Part shown: positions 11,461 through 23,558 of the stretch, piece by piece
How positions within the stretch are numbered: the first letter of the stretch is position 1
Layout of the letters: every line of letters starts with the position of its first letter
Origin: Haliotis asinina
Lineage: Eukaryota; Mollusca; Gastropoda; Lepetellida; Haliotidae
Direction of reading: 5' to 3'
NCBI RefSeq assembly: GCF_037392515.1
Contig: NC_090295.1
Location: 14,217,001-14,281,000 of the forward strand
Length of the DNA: 64,000 nucleotides
Notes under the pieces: model-generated
Database searches by the model: none
Told to the model about the DNA's origin: nothing
What the model saw: only the letters and a program-made list of their open reading frames with translations
Program-made: the position numbers and the translations under genes

Positions 11461-11816
11461 CATGGTATGAGTGTTACATTATGTAAGAGGATTGCAATAT
11501 TTTATCAGAGCTATTATTTACCAGGTTGAATTATATTGCGGTAGGGTAGGTTACATGAGGACATCATGTATAGCAATGTTTGGTCTTGGCAACTGTGTGT
11601 AAGCATGTCTGCTATATTCTGTCATTCAGGTAGGTATATCAGTATGTCTGTGTACATGTGGCAGCATTATCATATGTCCTGCTAAATGGCTGCATCATAT
11701 CATGCAACAACTGATCAAAGTATATGGCTATATTGTGCCATTATGCATGTTTGTGTTCATGTTTGTGATGCATCAGTGCTACAATATGTAACTGTTACGT
11801 CAGGCAACAATACTGC

Positions 11817-11992
11817 CTCACAAAGCAATATTCCAGCTATATTCCAGCAGTCTGTCAGTAATCAAATCTGGACCGGACAGTCCAGTGATCATTGATCTTT
11901 GCAATTTGAATATGACATACATCACCAGGCCTAACCACACAATACATAACCTCTCATGACAAGCCTGGATCGATGAAGATCACTTCTGACCA
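11817..11992 (-). repeat. SINE family B, reverse-oriented copy
   Basis: Read on the minus strand: the tail 'ggaatatagctggaatattg', then 'ctggactgtccggtccagat', then a degraded head ending near 'ttcatcgatccaggcttg'. Confidence 0.6.
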
Positions 11993-12218
11993 GAATGTGT
12001 GTGTCCAAGGGGCTACAGTTTGGCAGTGTGCATTGGGTAGGGGCAGGGCCACTATATGTTGATGCATACATTAGTCAAGGAAGATGTTTTGTCTTTGAAG
12101 TGAGTTGAGTTGAAGTGTAAGAAGGGGTATAGGTTTTATGTAAAACAGAAGGTGTGGATGTTCATTACACAGTCGCCGTGTGTTCTGGTACTAACCAGGT
12201 GTGGGGGTGTTATTTCAG

Positions 12219-12328
12219 AAGAGGAGGAGGAGGAAGATGAGGAACAATATAATGATGACAATGTAGATAAGTATGAGATGGATGACACAGCAGACAAGGA
12301 CACACTGCAGGAGCAAATGGACGTCTGA
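12219..12328 (+). CDS. GOLIM4/GOLM1-like Golgi protein, terminal coding exon
   Basis: The exon follows acceptor 'tatttcag' and ends with TGA at 12326-12328. It encodes the acidic C terminus: six Glu, then DEEQYNDDNVDKYEMDD, then TADKDTLQEQMDV. It begins in phase 1 and accepts the leftover base of the micro-exon at 8572-8599. A poly(A) signal lies 134 bp past the stop. The very acidic end with Tyr and Asn is what makes a GOLIM4- or GOLM1-type lumenal tail likely; other acidic secretory-pathway proteins remain possible. The gene spans at least 5.6 kb here and its upstream exons are outside the window. Confidence 0.65.
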
Positions 12329-12461
12329 TGTCAGTTGTCTCTCTGCTACAGGTGCTTCCACGCTCACAAGAGACACTCTCTGTTGTCTTGTTCTCTCTTT
12401 TTTGCTCACTCAGTCTCAAAGAGATTTCACTTTGAGTTAAATTACCTTTTGTTTTTATCAT

Positions 12462-12467
12462 AATAAA
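12462..12467 (+). promoter_or_regulatory. Poly(A) signal AATAAA
   Basis: Canonical AATAAA lies 134 bp after the stop codon of the acidic-tail gene and is followed by a GT/T-rich stretch ('gtgttgtaaagtgtttg') suited to cleavage and polyadenylation. Confidence 0.7.
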
Positions 12468-12800
12468 GAGCTGTGTTGTAAAGTGTTTGATTTAGGTCTT
12501 GTCTGATGTTAACTGTAATATTCAATTCATATGCTTTCTACATTTTTGAAAATACAGGACTAATGTTTTATATGCAATAGTCAACTTTAAATCCCAGATT
12601 GTTTCTTTTAATATGAAAGAACCAGTATATTTGCTCACACAGACACAGCCTCTGTTTTAGCAAAGCTTCCCATGTCAACATCAGAGTTACTTAAATGACT
12701 AAACTCTTCACATAGATCAGATTCTGTAATACATAGAATTATTAGAAGATGAGTGATGGTGTAGACTTAGGTGTACCAGTACACAGTTCCTGATCAGGGA

Positions 12801-12946
12801 TGGTAAGGTAGAGTAGTGATTAAAGTGTTCACTTATCACACTGAAGATTTCCCACATGTATGAAGCCCATTTCTGAGATCTCCCACCTGACATTGCTGGA
12901 ATGTTGCTGAAAGCAGCATAGAACCCAAATCACTCACTCACTCATC
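12801..12946 (+). repeat. SINE family A copy
   Basis: 'gtagagtagtgattaaagtg' (box A region), 'gatttcccacatgtatgaag', 'cattgctggaatgttgct' and a CTCACTCACTC tail. Confidence 0.7.
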
Positions 12947-14800
12947 CTGATTATGACTGTTTTTTCTACATTCAACACAAACACATTTCAAGTGACCTGT
13001 ACTCTGTTGAGCCTTACTCATGCATTAAGATAAGTGGACTAAGATCCTACTATGACACGCCTGAAATCCTATTCAGAGTTTTCTAAACTTTAAACTCAAT
13101 TTTAACCTCGATTAAGTATTAACATGCAATTTTTCGTTCAGGCTCATTCATGTATTTAGCAGCATAAACATCAGACAAGGCTTAAATGAAACTGTACTAA
13201 GCCTGAATGTTTGACAAAGTTTTGACAAACTGAAGCTGCTACTGACCAAGTAAATGCACAATTATTATATGAAAAGTAGAAAAGATTTTTCTCAGTGGGC
13301 AAGAAGCAGTGAGCAAGACAAGCAAGAGTGTGACTACCTGTTTTCTGACGCATGTTGTAAACATATTGTGCTCGCTCCATGTCTGTTGTCTTGCAAATAA
13401 CAGCGTCGCCAAGTATTTAACCATCTGTACTAACATTGGCTAGTTTGTGCTTCTGGTAACTTATCTTCTCTGTAACGTCCATTATACTCAGCGGGCATCT
13501 CAATAGTTCAAGCAACTGTGAGATTCATCTTGTTTTTATCACTCGCCTGATACATGCAGAATGGTAAGGTGGCCTCTCTCCAATTAAGACATGAGACATT
13601 TTCTGATGTCCCCCATTGCAATATCACTACGATTAAGTACAATACAAACAGTTTGTCAGAAAAAAAACCCAAAATGGACACGACAATGCAAAGTTTTTGA
13701 AGTCCTTTCTTTTACTACAGTTTGATCTCATTGTCATTACTAAATGTTTGATATTTAAATTTTGAATTTGTGGAGGAAGGTGCAAAATCTGGAGAATGGT
13801 TTATTCTTGAGTTTTTGTGACACTTTACTGCAGTGAGCATCTAATATCACCACGATGTATTTAAACAGTAACTAGTAATCGTCTTTATGATATTTGACAA
13901 ACTTAAACTTAACATTAAAGTATTTCTTAAAGATCTCATCGCGACTTCCCCTATTGCAGGAATATTGATTAGAAACATTGTGGATCTAAACTCACTCGCT
14001 CACTCATTCATCAAATGTGAAAGAACTTATGTCTGGCAGTTGATCAAGAACTTTTGAGATGATCCTCCATGTAAAACCTGGTTGAACTGTCTGGACCATT
14101 GTATTGTGCAGTATTTGTGCTGTATGTGATTTATTATTTGAGTTCATATATTTTCATTATGGGCTGGGCATGTATGTTGTGTGGTAGTCCCTATTAAGTG
14201 GTTATTTAAAGACTGTAATTCATTGTTTTAATTGACGAGACTGAATCTGTTAAGATTTCAGGGTGTTCATGTACATTTGAAACCTTTTAGAAATATCTCA
14301 CCATTTCAGTTGTTTATCAGCAAAGAGTGCATGGGTTAGGATCCTCGAGATGAACATCTTGTTACATGTGCCAAAAATTTAAGGCACCATAAGAGCAGCA
14401 CAACTGAAATTCTTTTTCAAAATGGATGCTGTATGCACCAGGTTTTCGAAGGTCTTTTGAGCTAAGATAGTCATAAGTGCCATATCCTACCTTATTACTA
14501 TCTCAGGGTTTAGCCAATGGCTCGTGTTCACTTTCGTTACACATGTATCTTTATCATCACCATTCCCATTTGCATTGTGGTGGACATAGTGCCAACATAC
14601 CTTTAATATTTTAAACTCACTTACTCCGCATCCATACCCTTTTATCATATCATCTCACCATGACTGTTCATCATGTCCTGTCATAACACCATGACATATT
14701 CTGTCCAGTCACATACTCTTATAACCAGACCCTCTTCACCATACCACAGCCTAATGCTATGCCATACCTTGTCATACCTTTTCAATCCCACCTCAAAATG

Positions 14801-15066
14801 ACCTGTGAAGGTCTGAGGTAGAATAGGCCTTCAGCAACCCATACTTGTCGTAAAAGGTGACTCTGCTTGTTGTAAGAAACGACTACTGAGATCAGGTTGG
14901 CAGGCTCCTTGACATGGTTGGCACATGTCATTGGTTCCCGATTGTGCAGATTGATGCTCATGCTGTTAATCACTGGATTGTCTGGTCCAGTCTCAATTAT
15001 TTACAGAGTGCTGCCATATAGCTGGAATATTGAGTGTGGCATAAAACTAAACTCACTCACTCACTC
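14801..15066 (+). repeat. SINE family B, full-length copy
   Basis: It starts 'cctgtgaaggtctgaggtag', has 'gtaaaaggtgactctgcttg' and 'ttaatcactggattgtctgg', and ends 'atatagctggaatattgag' plus CTCACTCACTCACTC. Confidence 0.75.
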
Positions 15067-15185
15067 AAACCTCAAAACCATATAATATTCTGACATGTCA
15101 TCACATATGGCTGAAAAATTGCCACACATACACATACATGCATGTTGTCGTATGAGCAAACTGATCTGAAGTAAAATGTTAAACA

Positions 15186-15240
15186 CCACCTCACCTCACC
15201 TCACCTCACCTCACCTCACCTCACCTCACCTCACCTCACC
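15186..15240. repeat. CCTCA pentanucleotide microsatellite
   Basis: About ten uninterrupted copies of CCTCA run to 15240, followed by a degenerate 'ctatgcctcatcacc'. Confidence 0.95.
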
Positions 15241-15448
15241 CTATGCCTCATCACCATTTCATATGCTGTCACATATTGTTTAGTTTGTTTAGTCTTGGTA
15301 AATAAACGCCCCCAGTGATATAGTTGTTCGTTACTCCCATGATTTCATCTTGTGGTTTAAATATTTGCTTGTCATGCCAAAGGTCTTACAATCAGATAGG
15401 TATGGTGCGTTGTTGGAAGTGTATTCATAATTTATTTACAGTGTAATA

Positions 15449-15603
15449 AAAAATATCACAAAATCCCACAAAGTTATTGCCAAGCACTTGAGGCCCATTT
15501 CATAAAGCTCTCGTACCAATGTTGCGAGATCTTAGGCTTAGGAGAGCTTTGTGAAATGGGCCCCAGTGCTTGGCTATGACTTTGCAGGATTTTGTGATGT
15601 TTT
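15449..15603. mobile_element. Composite foldback element
   Basis: The inner arms GGCCCATTTCATAAAGCTCT and its near reverse complement close at 15492-15562. The symmetry continues outward: left 'tatcacaaaatcccacaaag' pairs with right 'ctttgcaggattttgtgatg', and 'gccaagcact' with 'agtgcttggc'. Total arm length is about 75 bp. The inner motif matches the foldback inside the SINE at 49088-49243. Confidence 0.65.
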
Positions 15604-17198
15604 AATATTGCTGAATACATTGGAAAAGTTTAGTGACTGTTCATAATTTGTGACAAGGGATGGTGATGATAATTTTGAGGAATTTCAAACAGTTACCCAT
15701 TTTGTTCTTGGGAGGTTGGGATTTTGTACATAAAAATATTTTAAAATTATGCTCAGAAATGATGAAATGTGGGGTTGAGAGGAAATGAATTTATACAAGA
15801 CTCTTTCTACATAAATTTTAGGGGGTTTAGTCACATTGTTCATGCTCCCCCATAAAAATATAATCTTCATTAGCTCCCCTTGCCATATGAACTGTCCTTC
15901 ACTTACTCACTCTGTGGGGTCCATTATAGTGGACATGTCGTTTTGCTTGAGGTCATATCCGGTGGCCCTGGAGCAGAGTTGTGAGTCTTAGCTGTTAGGA
16001 TGTTTTGAGCAAGGTTGTAATCCCAGATTTATCATGACCCTAGGTTTGTCAACATTACCCAGCTTTCATATTGTTAGTCTATGTCAAAAATCTACATTCA
16101 TTTGGACTCAAGTTGAAATGTTTTGAGTAACCTACTTGTACAAAGAAATGCACACCCAAACTCATTGAATGGGAAAATTTCCACTAGCTATGTTGCATAA
16201 CAGCCTTTCACAGAGGAAAGTACTGATGTAAATTGTGTGTGTTTTATTTAACATGATAACTTCCCATAACTATGTTCCTGGTCAGAAAAGTTGTCTAAGG
16301 GCTCAAGTGATTTTGCTGTATGTTTTAAACAGAAAGCATGCTTTTGTTCTGACAGTGTGGGATTTGTGTTGCTGAACTAAGAATTTAGTGGATTTAAGAA
16401 GCTTACTGTCAAAAATTAGAAGGAAATCTTTGTCCTTCATAAAACACAGAGGTTCAGGAATACATAGACTTAAATGTTTAGTTGTTAACATGACATGTGT
16501 TTAACTTTAAGATATCCATAGCATCAGTGTATTTATTGCATGCTTAGTCTGCCAGTATATACTTGTATATCACCTGCAGTTGTTCTTAGACTGGATCAAG
16601 CTTATTTCCTTTTTTGCTCGAGGAAAATGTAAAATTATACAATATGAACTATGAAATACAGTTTTAGCAGTTTTGAAGATTAATGTGTTAAATGCAAACA
16701 GGTTATGACAACATGCAACTCGATCCATTACTTTCTGTGCTAACAATAAAGGTCCCATATCATTAAAGAAACGATATTGTCTAAATTTTTGGACAGTGCA
16801 GAATGTAGTTCAGGAAGCATGCCTTGATCTAGTCATTGAATTAACATGCAGCTAAATCCCCTTTGTAATCATGGTCACTGGCTCAGGCTGGAATATAGTT
16901 CAGTATCACTTGTTAGTTTGGGGGAATGTGTGAAGTTTTTTAGAATTGGTTTGTGATTTAGATGTGATAGTTGTGAACATGTGATTTTGCTCTGTGTTTG
17001 TGAATCATACATACTCACTACTGATCATGCACCCAATAGCTGTTTTCTATGGCCTGGTGTTTGCTCTTTTAGGGAGTAAACTCGGGCTTCACTGGCTTAC
17101 TTATTTTACTTGTGTCACTAGTAGCAAAATGTGTTGTTATTCATAGGTGGTTAAATAATGATCATCATCTGTGGGGGTGTCATGAAAGATTGGACCTG

Positions 17199-17434
17199 TG
17201 AAGATCTGGGTGAGAACTGATCTTCAATAAACCATGATGTTGTAAGAGGCGACTAATGGGATGGAGTGGTCAGAATTGGTTAACACATGTCATTGTATCC
17301 CAGTTGCGTTGATCGATGCTCATGCTGTTGACCTTTGGATTATCTGGTCCAGATTCGATTAGTTACTGACTGTCACCATATAGCTGGAATATTGCTGAGT
17401 GTCATGTGTAACTAAACTCACTCGCTCACTCATT
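17199..17434 (+). repeat. SINE family B copy
   Basis: 'ctgtgaagatctgggtgag', 'gttgtaagaggcgactaatg', 'tgctcatgctgttgac', then 'atatagctggaatattgctg' and CTCACTCGCTCACTC. The head is shortened. Confidence 0.7.
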
Positions 17435-19916
17435 CATGAAAAATTGCTTGTTGTAACAGATACCAAAATGGAGATCTGTGTTCATTTCCTGTGACTGAAA
17501 GCATGTTGGTGTGGCTCAATGCCTTTGCTTTCATGGCAATATCTCCTGGCCCAGATTGAATTATTTTCAGTGAATATTGATGATTGAAGTGTTCTTCCTC
17601 ATAAGGAGCAAAATAGTTTTGGGAGAAGTCTAAAAAAACCTGTAAAAATCTTCTGAAACACACCAGTCAGAGTTGTGTATAGTTAACAGTGATTTCAACA
17701 TGCCCATTTTGTCATAATTTCATTAACATTATTTGAGACATATAGTAATTTAACTTGTTGAAATGTCATTTTCAGGAAGAAGAAAAGAAGCTCCCATGCC
17801 CCATGCTGATATGTAAATCCATTGGCAGCCATGTTGGATCTGATGACGGCCATATTGGATTTGGAGGATACTTTGTTGGTTTTTGAGGCAGCCATTTTAG
17901 ATTTGCTGGTGGATATCATGGAAGTTTTGGCTGTTTCATCATTTGGGAGCTATGGTGGAGTGTTTACAAAAGTTGATTCCATTATCTCAGGTTGTTTTAC
18001 AGATAGTTGTATGCTGCCATCTTTATAAGGTCTGTCAACACCAACCTGCATTGACATACAAATGTCTGTTTTAATATGCTCTGTATTATCTTAGCGGGAA
18101 CATGGTTGGGTATTATCTTAGTAGGAAAATGGTTTAACATGCGGGAATCATAGACCAACGGCACTTTGGTATTTGATACATTAATAGACATTTGTGTACC
18201 TTTTTGTTTGGGAAACATATTTTCAGTGATTGGGTATTCAAGTGATTACAGAGTAAGATACAATGGTGGGTTTTATTGCTGGAATATTTAGTGGACCTTT
18301 TGTGATATATCATAGTGTACAGGCTGTGGTGAATGTATCTAATGAGGATTTTGGTTTGGTTACCATGGTTACAATTTCTTTCTGAAACCGTCCAATCATT
18401 AATTCAGAAAATAAGTAGAGATATAATACTCCTTTCCTGTCTTCTAAACATATTTTAAGGCTGCAACAATCACATGGTAAACTGCCTTTTGTGAAGTAAT
18501 TGCCTTTGGTTTTCATCATTGTCAGTGAATCTCAGAGCTTGGTATGAATCATTAAAAATGTGATGTTATGTAAATACTTACACCAAGGAAATAATAGTAA
18601 CCTAATTTGTCACAGATGTCTGACATTCCTTCAAGATGAAAAGTGTGTCGTTGATGGCAGAAGTGGAAGTGTTCTAAATATTTGCATTTCTAGAACAGTG
18701 TAAGTTTCATTGGTTATGAATATGTCTTAGTTCCATTTTGGAAACATCATGAATGTGAAATAGGTTTAGGAATTACTCATCTTTTAGGAGAATTATTGAA
18801 CAAGTCTTTCACATCATACATGTTGCACATGTCAGACAAATGGCATCATTGTGATGAATGCTAATCTTTTGAGCGTATCTTTGGTACATGCTGTCCATTA
18901 TTAATTAATGATACCCACCATTTCGCTGTTTCCATCTGTGATTGTGGAAGACTCTGATTTAAAAATCAGGGACCATGTATAGTGATGAAATTGCTCAGTA
19001 CTCTTAATATCTGGAAGGTCAAAACATTTAGGGAGAATCAGTTATTCAATCGAAATGCCAACTGTTGAGAGCTAGAGTTTGGAGCTGTCTTCCCATATAA
19101 AGGTTACAGCTGTACACTTAAATATTCTGCAGAGCAGAAAAATCAAGTATTTTTATGAAAACAGTTTCTGTTTACTTTTGTCAAGGCGACCATTTATTAA
19201 TCAAAACTGATTTGAAACAAGTATAATAGATTTTATTTTCAAGCTTTAAATCAAAATTACTTTTAGCTTATATTTAGAGTAGATCTTCATCTGAATCTGA
19301 AAGAAACATATTGTCTTATTTGCTGCACAAGTGCAAATTGATATGAACAAGTGTTTCAAATATTAATATATGTTCTTCAAGAATGTCTTCAGCACAGGAC
19401 ATTGCTGATAATTTTCCTTGATGTTGTTTTTCAAAATCTGGCTCTTTAGACAGTTGTTTTTTGTACAAATATATCAGTAGAAATTAACAGGACATATTTG
19501 ATGCTGGCATGAATGATATAACCAAAATGCCCAAGTTTAAAGGAGATTTTTAAAACTAGACACTCTGACAAACTTGTGGTGAATCGGAAAAGTGATAACA
19601 TTTAGACACCCATTAAAAAATTAGGGCCTAAAAGACTATGTACTCCCACCAATACAACAACATTAAGCTGGCTGTGGTTGATACTGTATTGATCCCAGTG
19701 TTGTCGATTATACATTGTATCTCTTCCATTCTGTTTGCCTGCTGTTATAAGAGTTAACCAGTACATATTTTATCATTGTTAGCACATTCTGGTGAGACTA
19801 AAACAACAATTGGTTCTCTTGGTAAGAATTTTTTATGAATTTGTTGGCAAATGTGAAAATTCACTCTATATTCTCATGTTTTGTCACTACAAAAATAGTC
19901 AAGCATACATAGAACT

Positions 19917-20017
19917 GGGCCTAGATTTTGAGGCTGTTAGTGCTAAGATAAGCTAAGTCTATGTTAATGTATACCACTTAAGACCTAACTCTGAGAGGGC
20001 TTTGAAAATCTAGGCCC
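19917..20017. mobile_element. Foldback MITE, 'GGGCCTAGATTTT' family, copy 2
   Basis: The 101-bp unit starts GGGCCTAGATTTTGAGGCT and ends 'gaaaatctaggccc'. The inner arms are more diverged than in copy 1. Confidence 0.6.
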
Positions 20018-23000
20018 AGATTTAACAGCCTGTGAACTGATACCTTGTTTCAGCCTTAGCTCAAGTGATATACTGTGTACGGCTATTGTTTCAGCACACG
20101 ATGATGCTGGAGGTTGATTGCTTTGCATCTGTTTTTAGTTCATTGTAACATTTTTGTATTTTCATATGCATTGTAAATAGGCACATAATATATTAGTTGT
20201 ACATCTTGATATGAGGGCTTCAGTTTTGTTATGGCGACTGAGATCATTTGTATTGTAAAGTTGTTGAAAGACATTGATATTTCATTCTGTTTATACTTGG
20301 TTAGTCAAGTGCTGTCGTGATACGGATTCATTGAATGATTTTAGGAAATTATGCAAACAAAGACAGGATTATTTGCCTTTAAAAACTGACCAGTCATTCT
20401 CCTTATGTGTTTGTACTAAAGATTTGTGTGTTGCCATGACGTCTCGGATATTTGTGTCTCAAACATTTACACAAGGTTGTCAATCTTTTACATAAAGACC
20501 ATGACAAACAGAAATCTTATTTTGTGACAAAACCGCTGCTATTTCATGACTTGCAATATATGAAGACCAATCTAATCAGCAGCATATGTTTAGCATGATG
20601 ACTCAGCATTTAAGTGGTACTGTCCACCCATGACTTGTTATTTGGCCCTGTTGACAGATCCATAATGATATGTCAGCACTTTGACAAAAATAACATGCAA
20701 GTCATTGGATAAAAATTAATACTGTGCAAAGATATTGTGATCATTTTGTGGGTAAACGGCTGTAAAAATTTCAAATTTTTATTATGGACAAACTTGGTGG
20801 TCTTCAAATGACCTGACTCCAACTTGCAGGGACAGTACATTGGGCTCAGCCAAGCTAATGATTTGTTTGTGTTAAATTCTAGAAGTTTGTGATAAAGTTA
20901 AGACAAAACTCTATGGATGAACATCAGTAAAGAAAGTAAAGAAGTTGTGATTGTTTTTAGGACACATGGTCAACTGCAGTTTTAATTTATATGTGTTGTT
21001 CATTTGAGGAAGAATCAATTATGAAGTCTTAGAGTTGTAGTTAAAACCAGTAGGTGCCTTATCTAAGTAACTACCAGAGTGACTAGACTTCTGTGATAAA
21101 CTTCCCAGTAATATTTTGTTACTGATATAAGTCCATTTTCGGTTTCATTTGTTTCATGTTCTGGTGATGATACTTGGTTTTGCTGAGTGTTTTTTTTCTT
21201 CTTTTTTTTTTCTTTTTTTTGTTTGGTGTAAATTATTGTTTGTTTAGGGGTTTATTTCATCTCCTAGGATTCAAAGTGTTATGTGAATTGATGATTTAGT
21301 GAAATTTCCTTGTACTCGAGATTGTATATAAGGAATTTTGAACCTTATTGTTGTTGGAACATTGTTGATGAAATGTATATATTGTAGATAAATATTCTGT
21401 CAGTGTTTTGGTGCTGAAATTTGGAGGCTAAAAACACAAATTTGGATTCAAATGAGGCTTTCTTAAATAGACAAGATTTTAGTACAACAGGATAATTTGG
21501 TTATCCGTCTACACGTCTTTGTTTGATTTTTTGTTAAGGAAAAATTGTACTTTGGGCTTTTTATTCCATGATCCACACCAAAGCGGACTAAATCACATTG
21601 GTTTCATTTCCATAGATTTGTTGTCATTTCTTCTTTCCACAGGTTGACTTAGTGACACAGTGATCTTGGTATGTTTGACATGCTGAGCAGAGTTAATTCC
21701 CTTTGGCATGCAAGTATTGTGGCTTCGTGTCAGTTTTGTAATGATTCTTTAGTTATCACACTAAGTAATTCAGCAACATAACACATGGCATTTCACCTTT
21801 CATGATGACCAGCTATCATATAACTCAAATGTGTTCCATGCTGCAATCCCAGCTCATGTTATGCCAAGGAATTTGGCTACAATACCTCTATTGTACAGTC
21901 TGCTTATTGTTTGCAACAATCAGTATGTGTTCTTTGTTATGATTGGCTGTTCAGGTTACAAGAAAAATGATAGCTGGGATTTCATTGGGTGTATGATCTC
22001 TAGTCCATGGACTTGAAAGCTGTACTCATTGCTTAATTTCCATTCACCATTTCAGATGTAACATTCCATGGTGTGTTCAACTCTCAATTATTCAATGCTT
22101 TCATTTATGTAAAACTATAATTTTCACATACATATATCAATAAGAGGCAATTAAAAAATTGTAATAGTGGAAATGTTTAAAATCGTGATCAAATTATTTT
22201 CAGATATGAGGGATTGTGAGCAGTCCGTTCCAACATAAATGAAATGTAAACGGTTTTGATAGTTGGTTGTTTGATAGTTGATTGCTTGTATACAATATTT
22301 ATGCTAATTTTCATGCAAAAGATATGAGTATACTGATGGGAAAATTAGGACTTGTTCAAATTTGTGGACCTTATAGAGAACACTTTCAAAGATGTTGCTT
22401 GGGGTACCCTTTGTAACGTGCCTAATACAATATATGTGATTTTAATTGTCAGAAATCCATTACTTCAAATTTCAAGAAATGTATGTAACATAACATTACA
22501 ATTTAATATATGTGTATGTTCTTCGTGTAATTCATTTTTAGTGGAGAGTTGTGTTGGAGAAGATGCTTCTTTCCATCCATGGTGAATCATTTTGGACTCT
22601 GTTAACACAGTAACTTACAAGTAAAAACTGTGGGCCATGTCATGGACGCTTTTGATGTCGTGGATACTTTTGAATACTTAAAGGTCACATGCAACGTAAG
22701 ACACAACTTGCATTCTGGTACCTTTCTGTATGCACTTACTGAAACAAATCATAAAAAATGCGAATTCAACCTATAAAGTTAAAAAAAAACGCAATAAAAA
22801 AAAGCCTGTGAAATCGGAGTTCAAACGTCTCACTAAATTCCCCCCAGTGCTGGGGGGAAAACTGGTTTCAACAGCTGTGCTGCGCTGCATCCATAACGCA
22901 TGCGCAGTGAATAGGTTTGCGGAGCTTGAAACAGTATGCATGCTCAGCGGCTGAGGTTGTGAGCAGTAGTCTAATCTTGGTTGTGTACACAAACAAGTAA

Positions 23001-23248
23001 ATAATCTACTCGTTACGTAAAAAAAACTTGTTCATTGTGGTAAGCAGTTTCTGTCACAGAGAAAGCTCAGTGTCTGGTTTATTCACACCTGTACTTTGAA
23101 CTTTACAGCTATCAGGCTATATGATATAAAGAAAATAAGTTGATTTATGACTCATGCACCCGAGTCCCGTGTCTGCCACATTATGTAATTAGGCACGTGT
23201 GATACACATGACATGTTTTTATGTCCGTGGGTTGCAAACAAGCTATAT

Positions 23249-23431
23249 TCATTTTTTTCGGATGATTGGATCTGACGGAAACTGGTGCAAACCCTTGTCA
23301 GTTTCAAGTCCTGCTTTGTACTTGGATGAATGACAGATTCCAGCCACGCAGTAGTTTACCATCTCTACTGACATGATTTTTGATTGGATCGAGCGCAAAT
23401 TCAGAGAACATGTATTTTCCAAACCCAACAT
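23249..23431 (-). pseudogene. THAP-type zinc finger fragment, broken
   Basis: A 60-codon minus-strand frame contains, from about residue 24, the N-terminal half of a THAP domain: MVNYCVAGICHSSKY supplies the first two zinc-binding cysteines and LHQFPSDPIIRKK matches the family's 'F.FP.D...R..W' region. THAP domains normally begin at or very near the protein's initiator Met, and 'MVNYC' fits that. The frame stops with TGA exactly where the family has its invariant Trp, after RKK. I cannot follow the third Cys and the His further on. It lies inside a TTAA-flanked element, so it most likely derives from a transposase and not a host THAP gene. THAP fingers bind DNA; this fragment could not fold. 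Confidence 0.6.
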
Positions 23432-23441
23432 ATTTATTTAC

Positions 23442-23558
23442 ATTCTTCATGGATAATGACTTCTTTTAGTGTATATGATTTTGTTTGACAACAGTATATG
23501 AATCCATACTGAAACGACGCATCAAGTACACAAAAAGAAGTTGTTATCCATAAAGAAT
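23442..23558. mobile_element. Foldback element related to 1103-1215
   Basis: The left arm 'atggataatgacttctttt' and right arm 'aaaaagaagttgttatccat' form an imperfect stem of about 30 bp around a loop of roughly 55 nt. The arm motif is nearly identical to that of the foldback at 1103-1215. It sits inside the TTAA-flanked element. Confidence 0.55.

Noticed and set aside
11104..11529. 141-codon Cys-rich open frame
   Set aside because: It is the translation of a 31-41-bp minisatellite with changing period, so frame is not maintained across units.
20619..20837. Possible MITE with ends 'tactgtcc' and 'ggacagta'
   Set aside because: Only about 9 bp of inverted symmetry and no further match inward; likely chance.
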